A stretch of 64,000 bases of DNA from Streptomyces capillispiralis (GCF_007829875.1 NZ_VIWV01000001.1:1984001-2048000), one strand, 5' to 3'. Counted from the stretch's first letter, positions 43,478 to 53,103 are shown. The notes: generated by a model from the sequence alone, not told the origin. A program made the numbers and translations.

Positions 43478-43878
43478 AGATTCGTTCCGTTTCTGGTGGT
43501 TGCGTGAAGTTCCCCACGTTCAAGATCGGGGAAGCCGGGTAACCACGGCCAAGACCCACCTCTTGCGCAAAGTTGGGCGGCGCGCCAATCCACGCACGTG
43601 GCCCGAATGGAGTACTGTTGCGAGCCCTGGGTCCGGTCTCCCGTCAGGGTGCTCGGGACCTTTGAGGACCGCCGGGAGGGGGCTAGTTGCACAGGGTGAC
43701 GCAGTTGGTCACTTAGCGTTGCGAATAGATAACCGTGCCATAACGGCGATCCAGGGCTCTCGCCCGACACGCCGGGCAACTCGGCAAGGTTGTGGCAGGC
43801 TGCACCCGGGCAGGCCACACTCGACTAGCGGAAGCAGCGACGCACGTGACGTCGGCAGGCACCACCCGGGAGGTCCCC
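43478..43878. other. Promoter region of sepH
   Basis: 401 bp without a gene. It should hold the sepH promoter(s). I see no terminator-like hairpin or operator that I can name. Confidence 0.4.
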
Positions 43879-44931
43879 ATGCCCGAACTGCGTGTCGTGG
43901 CCGTCTCGAATGACGGCACACGGCTGGTGCTGAAGGCTGCGGACAGCACGGAGTACACGCTTCCGATCGACGAACGGCTCCGCGCCGCCGTGCGCGGCGA
44001 CCGTCCCCGCCTCGGCCAGATCGAGATCGAGGTGGAGAGCCATCTCCGCCCCCGCGACATCCAGGCGCGTATACGAGCCGGCGCGACCGCGGAAGAGGTC
44101 GCGCAGATGGCCGGCATCCCCGTGGACCGCGTACGCCGCTTCGAGGGCCCGGTCCTCGCCGAGCGCGCCTTCATGGCCGAACGCGCCCGCAAGACCCCCG
44201 TGCGCAGGCCCGGCGAGAACTCCGGTCCCCCGCTCGGAGAGGCCGTGCAGGAGCGGCTGTTGCTGCGCGGCGCGGAGAAGGACACCGTCCAGTGGGACTC
44301 CTGGCGCCGCGACGACGGCACCTGGGAGGTCCTGCTGGTCTACCGGGTCGCGGCCGAACCGCACTCGGCGATCTGGACGTACGACCCGCCCCGGCGGCTC
44401 GTCCAGGCCGTCGACGAGGAGGCGCGCTCGCTGATCGGCGAGTCCGACGACCTCGCCGCGCCCGAGCCCAGCTTCCCGTTCGTGCCGCGCATCGCCCGGC
44501 TGCCGCGCGACCGCCCGCTGGACCGTCCCGGCGACCGCGAGCGCCCGGGCCTTCCCGCGCAGGCCTCCGAGCCGCCCGAGGAGTCCACGGCAGTTACGGC
44601 ATCGGGTGAACGGGACTCGCTGACCAGTCTGCTGGAGGCGGTGCCGAGCTTCCGGGGCGACCTGGTGGTCCCGGAACGCGTACCCGAGGCGGCTCCCGAG
44701 GAGCCGGATCCCGACGAGCCCGAGGCGGAGGAGCCGCCGGCGCCCGCGGCCTCGGCCGGTTCCGCCTACGCGGACGTCCTCATGCCGCGGTCCGTCGGCA
44801 GCCACCGGGACCGTCTCATCGGCTCGACCGACCGGCAGGCCGAGGCGGACGGCGTCCGTCCGGGCCGCCGGGCGGCGGTGCCGAGCTGGGACGAGATCGT
44901 CTTCGGGACGCGGCGGAAGAAACAGGAGTAA
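43879..44931 (+). CDS. sepH: SepH cell-division regulator (DUF3071)
   Basis: 350 residues. The DUF3071 N-terminal domain begins MPELRVVAVSNDGTRLVLKA and contains a helix-turn-helix-like stretch (RIRAGATAEEVAQMAGIPVD). The middle is GTWEVLLVYRVAAEPHSAIW. The long disordered C-terminal half is rich in Pro, Glu and Asp and ends SWDEIVFGTRRKKQE. SepH binds FtsZ and stimulates its assembly during sporulation septation in Streptomyces. ATG 43879 has GGGAGG upstream; the earlier in-frame Met has no ribosome site. Confidence 0.95.
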   Translation: MPELRVVAVSNDGTRLVLKAADSTEYTLPIDERLRAAVRGDRPRLGQIEIEVESHLRPRDIQARIRAGATAEEVAQMAGIPVDRVRRFEGPVLAERAFMAERARKTPVRRPGENSGPPLGEAVQERLLLRGAEKDTVQWDSWRRDDGTWEVLLVYRVAAEPHSAIWTYDPPRRLVQAVDEEARSLIGESDDLAAPEPSFPFVPRIARLPRDRPLDRPGDRERPGLPAQASEPPEESTAVTASGERDSLTSLLEAVPSFRGDLVVPERVPEAAPEEPDPDEPEAEEPPAPAASAGSAYADVLMPRSVGSHRDRLIGSTDRQAEADGVRPGRRAAVPSWDEIVFGTRRKKQE

Positions 44932-44985
44932 CTCGTCCGGGTCGTCCGCGCGGCGGCCCGTTGACGAGGTGGGGAGACAGTGAAG

Positions 44986-45025
44986 CGTGAGGGGGTGTGC
45001 GCCGCGCGGCGCACACCCCCTCACG
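44986..45025. terminator. Bidirectional terminator between sepH and the sulfurtransferase gene
   Basis: The arms 44986-45004 and 45007-45025 are perfect 19-bp complements (CGTGAGGGGGTGTGCGCCG on the left). It lies between two convergent genes. Confidence 0.85.
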
Positions 45026-45061
45026 TGCGGTCGCAGCCGATCGGCTGCCGTCCGGTCCGGG

Positions 45062-45913
45062 TCACTGTGGGTCGGGCCCCAGCGCCACCGGCCGCTCCGG
45101 GTCCGACGACCACTCCGACCAGGACCCGACGTACAGCGCCGCGGGGATGCCCGCGACCGCCAGTGCCAGCACCTCGTGCGCCGCGGAGACGCCCGAGCCG
45201 CAGTACACGCCGACCGCCGAACCCCGCGCCACGCCGAGTTCCCCGAAGCGGGCGGCGAGTTCCGCGGCGGGCCGGAAACGGCCGTCGGGGCCGACGTTCT
45301 CCGTGGTGGGCGCCGACACCGCGCCCGGGATGTGCCCGCCGACCCGGTCGATCGGCTCCACCTCACCGCGGTACCGCTCCCCCGCGCGGGCGTCCAGCAG
45401 CACCCCCGAACGCGCCAGCGCCGCCGCGCCGTCGGCGTCGAGCAGCCCTTCCGCCGCCGGCACGGGGACGAAGTCGCCCTCGGCCGGCCGCGGCTGCGAC
45501 GTCTCCAACGGGCCCTCCCAGGACGGCAACCCGCCGTCGAGGACCCGCACGTCCGGGTGACCCGTCCAGCGCAGCAGCCACCACGCGCGGGCGGCCGCCC
45601 AGCCCGTGCCCCCGTCGTACACGACCACCGGCGTCCCGGCCGACACGCCCGCCCGTCGCATCGCGGCGCCGAACACCTCCGGGTCGGGCAGCGGATGGCG
45701 GCCGTGTCCGCCCGGCGCGGAGGCCAACTCCGTGTCCAGGTCGACGTAGACGGCTCCGGGGAGGTGGCCGGCCCGGTGGGCGGCCCTTCCGTCGAACGGC
45801 GGTTCACCGGCCGCCGTGGCCGTGCTGAGCTGCCAGCGGACGTCGAGCAGCACCGGCGGGTTCGCCCCCGCCAGCGCGTCGGCGAGTTCGGATGCGGAGA
45901 TGATGGCGTTCAT
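45062..45913 (-). CDS. Thiosulfate/3-mercaptopyruvate sulfurtransferase (two rhodanese domains)
   Basis: 283 residues. The inactive first rhodanese domain (VLLDVRWQL, RAGHLPGAVYVDLDTELASA) is followed by the active second one (VLLDARAGERYRGEVEPID, catalytic Cys in VYCGSGVSAAHEVLAL). The loop length after the Cys fits the sulfurtransferase class rather than phosphatases. It transfers sulfane sulfur to cyanide or thiols. ATG 45911 was chosen because the first domain starts there. Confidence 0.93.
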   Translation of the reverse strand: MNAIISASELADALAGANPPVLLDVRWQLSTATAAGEPPFDGRAAHRAGHLPGAVYVDLDTELASAPGGHGRHPLPDPEVFGAAMRRAGVSAGTPVVVYDGGTGWAAARAWWLLRWTGHPDVRVLDGGLPSWEGPLETSQPRPAEGDFVPVPAAEGLLDADGAAALARSGVLLDARAGERYRGEVEPIDRVGGHIPGAVSAPTTENVGPDGRFRPAAELAARFGELGVARGSAVGVYCGSGVSAAHEVLALAVAGIPAALYVGSWSEWSSDPERPVALGPDPQ

Positions 45914-46119
45914 GGTCACCATCCTCGCGCACGGGTGGCCGAGTCGTCCCGGTCCGGCTACTCTGCTCGGCCGGGCAGGACCGGTCACGAGGCGTACGGG
46001 AACGGGCACATACTGTGTCGGCACCGGTACGGGGACGATCCGCCGAGCGGACGCGACGCGGCCCCGCAGGGGCGAGAGGACAACGGCCACCGCAACGGGC
46101 GGCCGAGAAGAGAGTGACG

Positions 46120-46923
46120 ATGACCGACGCACGGGGGAACGCCCGCCCGAACGGCGAGGCACCCGCTCGGCACGCGCCCGGCGCACCCTGCCGGGTGAGC
46201 CTGATGGTGCACGGACCGGACGCGGCCCAGGAGTTCTACGGAGCGCTGTTCGGCTGGGAGTTCCGGCCCGGACCCCGGCAACTCGGCTGCTGTGTGCGCG
46301 CCCTGCTCGACGGGCGCGAGGTGGCCGGCATCGGCGTCCTGCCGCCGGACCGTCACCGGCCGGCCGCCTGGACGCCGTACTTCCCCTCGGACGACGTGGA
46401 CGCGAGCGCCGCCGCGGTGCGGTCGTGCGGCGGCACGATCGGCGTGGGCCCCCTGGACTCGGCCGACGCCGGACGGCTGGCGATCGGCTCCGACCCCTGC
46501 GGCGCCGTCTTCGGCATCGTGCGGGCCCCGGCTCCCCCGGTGACCGCCGCCACGGGCACGCCCGGCACACCGGTCTGGAACGAACTGACGACCTACGAGG
46601 CGGCCGGCACGGCCAAGTTCTACCGGTCCGTCCTCGGTTACGAGGAGGGACCGCCGGCCACCGCCGGACCCGACCGCGTCACCCTGCACCTCGACGGCCG
46701 TCCCGTGGCCGGTGTACGCGGGGTGGGCGACGCCCTGCCCCGGGACCGCGGCCCGCACTGGACGACGTACTTCGCCGTGACCGACACCGACGAGGCGGCG
46801 GACCGGGTCCGAGACCTGGGCGGCCTGGTCGTGGAGCCCGCCCGCGACGGGGACCGCGGCCGTGTCGCCACGGTGACGGATCCGGAGGGGGCGCGGTTCG
46901 CGCTGGTGCAGCAGGCGCGCTGA
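46120..46923 (+). CDS. VOC-family (glyoxalase/bleomycin-resistance fold) protein
   Basis: 267 residues with two VOC modules. The first runs CRVSLMVHGPDAAQEFYGAL to VFGIVRAP, the second WNELTTYEAAGTAKFYRSVL to GARFALVQQ. Proteins of this layout in Streptomyces are often called hydroxylases, but substrate and metal are unknown. ATG 46120 follows GAGAAGAGAG. It is divergent from the sulfurtransferase gene. Confidence 0.88.
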   Translation: MTDARGNARPNGEAPARHAPGAPCRVSLMVHGPDAAQEFYGALFGWEFRPGPRQLGCCVRALLDGREVAGIGVLPPDRHRPAAWTPYFPSDDVDASAAAVRSCGGTIGVGPLDSADAGRLAIGSDPCGAVFGIVRAPAPPVTAATGTPGTPVWNELTTYEAAGTAKFYRSVLGYEEGPPATAGPDRVTLHLDGRPVAGVRGVGDALPRDRGPHWTTYFAVTDTDEAADRVRDLGGLVVEPARDGDRGRVATVTDPEGARFALVQQAR

Positions 46924-46949
46924 CCCGGCGGGCGTCGGGGCCGGTGGCC

Positions 46950-47600
46950 TCAGGCGGGGGCCACCGGCAGGACGTCCGGCGAGAGCGCGCCGGCGCGGGC
47001 GGAGACGCTCGTCATCCGGCGGCGGTGGTGACGCCGGCACAGCACCTCGTAACCCACCTCGGCGGCGGTGCCGTTGACGTCGCCGACGACGACCTGCTCG
47101 CCCTCCACGACCATCTCGCCGCCCACCGTGCGGGCGTTGTGCGTGGCGCGCGCCCCGCACCAGCACATCGCCTCGACCTGAAGGGTCTCCAGGCGGTCCG
47201 CCAGCTCGATCAGCCGCTGCGAACCCGGGAACAGCTTGGTGCGGAAGTCGGTGGTGATGCCGAAGGCGAAGACGTCCAGCCCCAGGTCGTCCACCACCCG
47301 CGCCAGCTGGTCGATCTGCTCCGGCGCGAGGAACTGCGCCTCGTCCACGATCACGTAGTCGACCCTGCCGCCCTTGGAGAGCTGGTCCACCAGGTAGGCG
47401 TGCAGGTCCATGCCCGGCGCCGCCTCGACCGCCTCCGTCACCAGGCCGAGCCGTGAGGAGAGCTTCCCCTCCCCCGCCCGGTCGTCCCGCGTGAAGATCA
47501 CACCCTGCAGCCCGCGCGCCGACCGGTTGTGACCGATCTGCAGGGCCAGTGTCGACTTCCCGCAGTCCATCGTTCCGGAAAAGAACACCAGCTCGGACAT
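46950..47600 (-). CDS. tdk: Thymidine kinase
   Basis: 216 residues. The P-loop is FSGTMDCGKSTLALQ, DEAQF is the Walker B/catalytic Glu region (VIVDEAQFLAPEQ), the lasso-domain zinc ligands include CWCGARATHNAR and LCRRHHRRR, and VVVGDVNG is also seen. It phosphorylates thymidine to dTMP with ATP in the salvage pathway. The C-terminus is slightly longer than in E. coli. Confidence 0.95.
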   Translation of the reverse strand: MSELVFFSGTMDCGKSTLALQIGHNRSARGLQGVIFTRDDRAGEGKLSSRLGLVTEAVEAAPGMDLHAYLVDQLSKGGRVDYVIVDEAQFLAPEQIDQLARVVDDLGLDVFAFGITTDFRTKLFPGSQRLIELADRLETLQVEAMCWCGARATHNARTVGGEMVVEGEQVVVGDVNGTAAEVGYEVLCRRHHRRRMTSVSARAGALSPDVLPVAPA

Positions 47601-47663
47601 GAGGGGGTGGGCACCTTTCGGCAGCGGGTCGTGGTGGGGCGGGCGTCGGGGTGGGGCGGAGGG

Positions 47664-48857
47664 TCAGGAGCGTACTTCGAGGAGCGGGACCAGTTGCTCG
47701 GCCGGGGTCATCGAACCGTGGTTGCCGACCATCGCCGACTCCCGCGGCTCCCGCTCGGAGGCGATCAGCAGGACGTCGTCCCGCGCGGCCGCGACCACGT
47801 CGCCGATCCGGTGGTACACGCGGTCGTCGACCTGCGGCCCGAACCAGCCGGAGGCGATCGCCTCGTCGCGCGAGGCCACCCAGAACTGCTCGCCGAGCAC
47901 TTCGCGCCAGCAGGTCAGCACGTCGTTCGCGGCGCCCGGTACGGCGTAGACGTGGCGGGCGCGGCCCTCGCCGCCGAGCAGGGCGACCCCGGCGCTCAGC
48001 TCCCAGTCCTCGTCGAAGTCGATGCGGTGCTGCTCGTCGAAGGGGACGTCGACCATGCCGTGGTCGGCGGTGACGTAGAGCGCGCTGCGCGGGGGCAGTT
48101 GTTCGGCCAGGCGCTGGACCAGGCGGTCGACGTACATGAGCTGGCCGCGCCAGGTGTCGGAGTCGACGCCGAAGCGGTGGCCCGCGCCGTCGACCTCGGC
48201 GTAGTACGTGTAGACCAGGGAGCGGTCGGCGGCGGCCAGCTGCTCGGCCGCGAGGTCCATGCGCTCCTCGCCGGACAGCCGCCCGTGGAAGGTGCCGCCA
48301 CTGAGCGCGATCTTGGTCAGCGGGGTGTTGGCGAAGGTCGGGGAGGACACCTGGGCGGCGTGCACACCCGCGCGGTGGGCCAGCTCGAAGACGGTGGGGT
48401 ACGGCTGCCAGGCGCCGGGCGGGGTCCAGGGCTGCCAGCGCAGCTGGTTCATCAGCTCGCCGGTGCCGGGGTCGCGCACGGTGTAGCCGGGCAGTCCGTG
48501 CGCTCCCGGCGGCAGGCCGGTGCCGACGGAGGCCAGGGAGGTGGCGGTCGTCGCCGGGTACCCGGCGGTGATCGGACGGCCGGTGCCGCCGCGCGAGGCG
48601 GCCAGCAGGGACGTCATGTAGGGGGCCTCGTCCGGGTGCGCCTTGAGCTGTTCCCAGCCCAGCCCGTCGATCAGGAACACGCAGTTGCGGTCGGCGGGCG
48701 TCAGCTCCGTGATGCCGGCGGTCATGCCGGGGACACCGAGGCCGGCGGCGAGTGTGGGCAGCAGGTCGGCGAGGGAACCGGTGCCGTACTCGGGCACGGG
48801 GGCGGAGGCGAGCGGGAGCGGTTCCGGGTGGGGGTCCCAGACGGCGGACTGCACCAT
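47664..48857 (-). CDS. Type I phosphodiesterase/nucleotide pyrophosphatase-like protein
   Basis: 397 residues of the alkaline-phosphatase superfamily. The metal and nucleophile motif is VFLIDGLGWEQLKAHPDEAP, then GYPATTATSLASVGTGLPPG (nucleophile Thr), YYAEVDGAGHRFGVDS and VTADHGMVDVPF with His and Asp ligands. There is no signal peptide, so it is probably cytoplasmic. Its substrate is unknown. The start overlaps the stop of the DUF5998 gene (TGATG). Confidence 0.9.
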   Translation of the reverse strand: MVQSAVWDPHPEPLPLASAPVPEYGTGSLADLLPTLAAGLGVPGMTAGITELTPADRNCVFLIDGLGWEQLKAHPDEAPYMTSLLAASRGGTGRPITAGYPATTATSLASVGTGLPPGAHGLPGYTVRDPGTGELMNQLRWQPWTPPGAWQPYPTVFELAHRAGVHAAQVSSPTFANTPLTKIALSGGTFHGRLSGEERMDLAAEQLAAADRSLVYTYYAEVDGAGHRFGVDSDTWRGQLMYVDRLVQRLAEQLPPRSALYVTADHGMVDVPFDEQHRIDFDEDWELSAGVALLGGEGRARHVYAVPGAANDVLTCWREVLGEQFWVASRDEAIASGWFGPQVDDRVYHRIGDVVAAARDDVLLIASEREPRESAMVGNHGSMTPAEQLVPLLEVRS

Positions 48858-49444
48858 CAGCGGGTGGGGTCCGCGGTCGCCTCGGAGAGGGCCTGGGCGA
48901 ACGTGAGCGCCTGGCGCACCGTCTCCGGGCCGTCGCCCGCCTCGCTGACGCGCAGGCTCAGGTCGTCGGCCGTCGAGTTGCCCGTGTAGCCGTGGTCGGC
49001 CTCGCAGTTCGGGTCGCCGCAGGCGGCCGGCTCCAGGTCGATGCGGGAGACGGCGCCCCAGCCGATGGTGAGCACGATCTCGCGCGGCAGCGTGCCCGGC
49101 GTGTACGACTCCGGGTTGGCGACCACGCGGCTGACCACGATGGACGAGATCCGGCTGAGCTTGACCGACTCCGTGGACGTGGTGGCGTACGGCGTGGGGG
49201 AGGTGTTGTCGGCGGCCTGCTCGTCGGTGTGGCTGACGATGAAGCGGTTGCCGGTGAGAACGAGGACGGTCACATGCCGCCGCACCTCGTTCTGGTCGAA
49301 CGTCGTCTCCTGGTGGACCAGGTACGACCGGACGGGCTCGCCGCCCACCGCGGCCTCCACCGCCTCGGCCACGAGGGCCGGGTAGTAGCCGCTGCGCTCG
49401 ATCGCCGCCCGCAGCCCCTGGGTCGTCGTACTGGTCTTGGCCAT
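48857..49444 (-). CDS. DUF5998 family protein
   Basis: 195 residues, starting MAKTSTTTQGLRAAIERSGY. It then has SYLVHQETTFDQNEVRRHVT, TGNRFIVSHTDEQAAD and the Cys pair in ACGDPNCEADHGYTGN. The family has no known function. It is translationally coupled to the phosphodiesterase-like gene. Confidence 0.88.
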   Translation of the reverse strand: MAKTSTTTQGLRAAIERSGYYPALVAEAVEAAVGGEPVRSYLVHQETTFDQNEVRRHVTVLVLTGNRFIVSHTDEQAADNTSPTPYATTSTESVKLSRISSIVVSRVVANPESYTPGTLPREIVLTIGWGAVSRIDLEPAACGDPNCEADHGYTGNSTADDLSLRVSEAGDGPETVRQALTFAQALSEATADPTR

Positions 49445-49531
49445 GACGCCCATCCTACGGGGGACCGCTGACTGCGAGGCACCGCTCATCTCACTGGGCG
49501 AGCGCGACGGTGCCGTCCCCGGCGTCCGTCC

Positions 49532-52500
49532 TCAGTACGCCGGGAGGGTCCGCGGGCCGAGGTCGTCGCGGGCGGGCGGCGGGGCCAGTCGTACGGAGGC
49601 GCCCAGGACGCTCACGCCGTGCGGGGCGACGACCACCGGCTCCAGGGTGACCGCGACGACCTCCGGGTGGTCGTCGACCAGCCGCGACACCCTCAGCATC
49701 AGCTCCTCCAGGGCGGGGGTGTCGACCGGTGCCGAGCCGCGCCAGCCGAAGAGGAGCGGGGCCGTCCGGATCGATCGCACCAGTGAGGTCGCGTCCCGGT
49801 CGGTGACGGGTATCAGCCGGTGCGCCCTGTCCCCCAGCAGCTGCGAGGCGGCCCCGGCGAGGCCGAAGGACAGCACGGCTCCGGCCGCCGGGTCGATCAC
49901 CGCGCGGACGACGGTGTCGACTCCGCGCGGTGCCATGCGCTGCACCACGGGACGCAGCTCCTGCGGCGCGCCGAACAGCTCGGTCAACTCGGCGTACGCC
50001 CGGCGCAGTTGCTCCTCGTCCGCGAGATCCAGGCGTACGCCCCCGAGGTCGGCGCGGTGCCTGAGGTGCGGGGCGGTCGCCTTGAGGGCGACGGGATAGC
50101 CGAGGGTGCGGGCGGCCTCCGCCGCGGCGTCGGGGGTGGGGGCGGACAGGGCCCGGTGCACGGGGATGCCGTACGTGCCGAGCAGGTCGCAGGTCCGGTC
50201 GCTGCCGAGAGTGAGGCCCTGACCGCGCGAGAGCAGCCCGTCGATGAGGGCGGCGGCTCCCCGTACGTCGATGTCCTCGTACTCGGGCACCTTGCCGGGG
50301 TCGGCGGCGTCCCGGCGCCACTGCGCGTACGCGACGGCCTGCGCGAGAGCGCGGACGGCACGTTCGGCGGCGGGGTAGGCGGGGATGAGGTGGGCGTCCT
50401 CGGGGGGTGCGACGGGGGCGAGTGGGGTGTCCTGGGAGGTCGCGGGGGGCGGCGTGCGGTCGTCCGTGGGGGGTGTGGCGGGAGGGGTGTCGGTGGCTGA
50501 TGTGGCGGAAGGACCCGCCGTGGGGTGGGGCGAGGGGGCGGGCGTCGGCGTGCCCGCGGGCGGTCGGGGCGTCGGGGCGGCCTGGGGGACCGGGGCGGGG
50601 GCCGTGTTTGTTGGTGCTTCGGGGGCGGCGCCGTCTCCCGGTATCGGCGCGGAGCCCGCTGCCGCGCGGGGCGCGGCGCCCGCGGTCGGCTCCGGTGCGC
50701 CGCCCGCGGGTGGCTGCGGTGCCGTGCTCGTCGCGGCCGAGAGGGCCTCCGCGAGACCGCCCAGTTCCACGTGGACCACGAGGACCGGCTTGGCCGGGGC
50801 CGCGGCGGCGGCCGAGCGCAGGGCCCGCGCCAGCGCCGCGTCGCCGACCGACCCCTCGCCCACCGCCGGGATCGCGGTGACCACCACCGCGTCGCAGGTG
50901 TCGTCCGCCAGCGCGCGGGAGAGCGCGGCGTGGAAGTCCGCCGCCGATGCCGCGGTGCTGAGGTCCAGCGGGGGGTGCGGGCGCAGCCCCTCGGCGAGGC
51001 ACGCGTCGTAGGTCAGCAGGCCCAGGGACTCGGAGTTGCCGAGGATCGCCACCCGGGGCCCGGCCGGCAGGGGCTGGCGGGCGAGCAGCAGGCCCGCGTC
51101 GACCAGTTCGGTGATGGTGTCCACCCGTATCACCCCGGCCTGCCGCAGCAGCGCGGAGACCGTCGCGTGAGGCAGCCGGGTCGCCCGTACGGCGTGCCCC
51201 CTGGGGCCCGCTCCATGGCGGGCGCCCTGGACCACGACCAGCGGCTTCGCCGCCGCCGTCCGGCGGGCGAGGCGGGTGAACTTGCGGGGGTTGCCGATGG
51301 ACTCGAGGTACATCAGGACGACGTCGGTGTCGGGGTCCTCGTACCAGTACTGAAGGAGGTCGTTGCCGGAGACGTCGGCGCGGTTGCCGGACGAGACGAA
51401 CGTGGACACGCCGGTGACCCCCGTGACGCCGCCGCCGCGCCGGTGCAGGCGCGACAGGAGGGCGACGCCGATGGCGCCGGACTGGGCGAACAGCCCGATC
51501 CGGCCCGGGCGGGGCAGCTCGGGTGCGAGGGAGGCGTTCAGGCGCACGTCCGGGGACGTGTTGATGACACCGAACGCGTTCGGGCCGATGATCCGCATGC
51601 CGTACGTGCGCGCCTGCCGTACGAGGGCGCGCTGGCGTTCGCGGCCCTCCGGGCCCGAGTCGGCGTACCCGGCGGAGACGACGACGAGCCCCTGCACTCC
51701 GTGCTCCCCGCACTCGGTGACGATCCCGGGGACGCGCTCGGCGGGCACCGCGACGACGGCGAGGTCCACGGGCCCGTCGACGGCCCGGACGGAGCGGAAC
51801 GCGGGCACCCCGTCGAGTTCCTCGCGGTCCTCGGGGAACGCCTCGTTCACGGCGTAGAGCCGCCCGGTGAAGCCGGCGTCCCGGAGGTTGTCGAGGATGC
51901 TGCGGCCGACGCCGCCGGGGGTGCGTCCGGCGCCGACCACGGCGACCGAGCCGGGGGCGAGCAGGCGCTGCACGGAGCGGGCCTCGGCGCGCTGTTCGCG
52001 CGCGTGCTGCACGGCCATGGAGCGGTCGGTGGGTTCGAGGTCGAACTCCAGGCGGACGACACCGTCCTCGAAGCTGCGCTTCTGCGTGTACCCGGCGTCC
52101 CGGAACACCTTGATCATCTTGGTGTTGGCGGGCAGCACCTCGGCGGCGAACCGGCGGATGCCGCGCTCCCGCGCGACGGCACCGATGTGTTCCAGCAGGG
52201 CGGAGGCGACGCCCCGGCCCTGGTGGGCGTCCTGCACGAGGAAGGCGACCTCGGCCTCGTCGGCGGGCGCGGAGGCGGGCGTCCCGTCGGCGCCGATCCG
52301 GTCGTAGCGTACGGTGGCGATGAACTCGCCGCCGATGGTGGCCGCGAGTCCCACCCGGTCCACGAAGTCGTGGTGCGTGAAGCGGTGGACGTCCTTGGCG
52401 GACAGGCGAGGGTAGGGCGCGAAGAAGCGGTAGTACTTCGACTCGTCCGACACCTGCTCGTAGAAGCTGACCAGGCGCTCGGCGTCATCAACGGTGATGG

Positions 52501-52588
52501 GGCGGACGCGCGCGGTGCCGCCGTCGCGCAGCACCACGTCGGCCTCCCAGTGGGCGGGATACTCGTGCCGGTCCGACGAGGTCTGCAT
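49532..52588 (-). CDS. PatA-type protein lysine acetyltransferase (GNAT + NDP-forming acyl-CoA synthetase)
   Basis: 1018 residues. The N-terminal GNAT domain is at about 20-180 (acetyl-CoA motif QDAHQGRGVASALLEHIG). Then come a CoA-binding domain (VAVVGAGRTPGGVGRSIL), ligase domains (GLFAQSGAIGVALL, the GNSESLGLL region) and a C-terminal ATP-grasp part (GYPVALKATAPHLRHRADLG). This reversed order matches S. lividans PatA, which acetylates acetoacetyl-CoA synthetase. A Pro/Ala/Thr-rich linker of about 110 residues (roughly 50395-50735) interrupts the ligase half. ATG 52586 was chosen over an upstream Met. Confidence 0.9.
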   Translation of the reverse strand: MQTSSDRHEYPAHWEADVVLRDGGTARVRPITVDDAERLVSFYEQVSDESKYYRFFAPYPRLSAKDVHRFTHHDFVDRVGLAATIGGEFIATVRYDRIGADGTPASAPADEAEVAFLVQDAHQGRGVASALLEHIGAVARERGIRRFAAEVLPANTKMIKVFRDAGYTQKRSFEDGVVRLEFDLEPTDRSMAVQHAREQRAEARSVQRLLAPGSVAVVGAGRTPGGVGRSILDNLRDAGFTGRLYAVNEAFPEDREELDGVPAFRSVRAVDGPVDLAVVAVPAERVPGIVTECGEHGVQGLVVVSAGYADSGPEGRERQRALVRQARTYGMRIIGPNAFGVINTSPDVRLNASLAPELPRPGRIGLFAQSGAIGVALLSRLHRRGGGVTGVTGVSTFVSSGNRADVSGNDLLQYWYEDPDTDVVLMYLESIGNPRKFTRLARRTAAAKPLVVVQGARHGAGPRGHAVRATRLPHATVSALLRQAGVIRVDTITELVDAGLLLARQPLPAGPRVAILGNSESLGLLTYDACLAEGLRPHPPLDLSTAASAADFHAALSRALADDTCDAVVVTAIPAVGEGSVGDAALARALRSAAAAAPAKPVLVVHVELGGLAEALSAATSTAPQPPAGGAPEPTAGAAPRAAAGSAPIPGDGAAPEAPTNTAPAPVPQAAPTPRPPAGTPTPAPSPHPTAGPSATSATDTPPATPPTDDRTPPPATSQDTPLAPVAPPEDAHLIPAYPAAERAVRALAQAVAYAQWRRDAADPGKVPEYEDIDVRGAAALIDGLLSRGQGLTLGSDRTCDLLGTYGIPVHRALSAPTPDAAAEAARTLGYPVALKATAPHLRHRADLGGVRLDLADEEQLRRAYAELTELFGAPQELRPVVQRMAPRGVDTVVRAVIDPAAGAVLSFGLAGAASQLLGDRAHRLIPVTDRDATSLVRSIRTAPLLFGWRGSAPVDTPALEELMLRVSRLVDDHPEVVAVTLEPVVVAPHGVSVLGASVRLAPPPARDDLGPRTLPAY

Positions 52589-52726
52589 GGGCCCCAGAGT
52601 ACGGCTCGCGTACGACAACGGCGCGAGGCAGTCTGTGGTGGACGGGAGCCGGACCGAGGCCGCGGTCCGGCGGTCACCGGGAGCGGGCGCGCAGGCCGCT
52701 CCGGGCCGCGCTTCACGATGTGGGAA

Positions 52727-52742
52727 ACTGGTCTAGACAACC
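52727..52742. promoter_or_regulatory. DasR-responsive element (dre) upstream of HPr
   Basis: ACTGGTCTAGACAACC matches the 16-bp DasR consensus AGTGGTCTAGACCACT at 13 of 16 positions with the central GGTCTAGAC intact. It ends 24 bp before the HPr start. DasR represses PTS and chitin/GlcNAc genes in Streptomyces, including ptsH in S. coelicolor. Confidence 0.85.
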
Positions 52743-52766
52743 CTGAACAGCGAAGGGCAGCAACAC

Positions 52767-53048
52767 ATGGCTGAGCGCCGCGTCAACGTCGGCTGGGCCG
52801 AGGGTCTCCACGCCCGCCCCGCCTCCATCTTCGTCCGAGCCGCCACGGCCGCAGGCGTCCCGGTGACGATCGCCAAGGCCGGGGGCAACCCCGTCAACGC
52901 GGCCTCCATGCTGGCCGTCCTCGGCCTGGGCGCCCAGGGCGGCGAGGAGATCGTCCTCGCTTCCGACGCGGAGGGCGCGGACGTCGCCCTGGACCGTCTG
53001 GCGAAGCTGGTCTCCGAGGGCCTCGAGGAACTTCCCGAGACCGTCTGA
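52767..53048 (+). CDS. ptsH: HPr phosphocarrier protein of the PTS
   Basis: 93 residues. The phospho-acceptor His15 lies in GLHARPA, and the regulatory-site equivalent Ser47 in NAASMLAVLGLGAQGGEEIV. It carries phosphate from enzyme I to EIIA components. AGGGCAG precedes the ATG, and a dre site lies in its promoter, so N-acetylglucosamine should induce it through DasR. A hairpin follows. Confidence 0.97.
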   Translation: MAERRVNVGWAEGLHARPASIFVRAATAAGVPVTIAKAGGNPVNAASMLAVLGLGAQGGEEIVLASDAEGADVALDRLAKLVSEGLEELPETV

Positions 53049-53066
53049 GCCCACGTGTGACAGCCG

Positions 53067-53103
53067 CGGAGCCGCGTCGCCCTTCCCGGGTGGCGCGGCT
53101 CCG
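53067..53103 (+). terminator. Terminator after ptsH
   Basis: A 10-bp stem CGGAGCCGCG (53067-53076) pairs with CGCGGCTCCG (53094-53103) around a 17-nt loop that can pair further. Confidence 0.75.
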
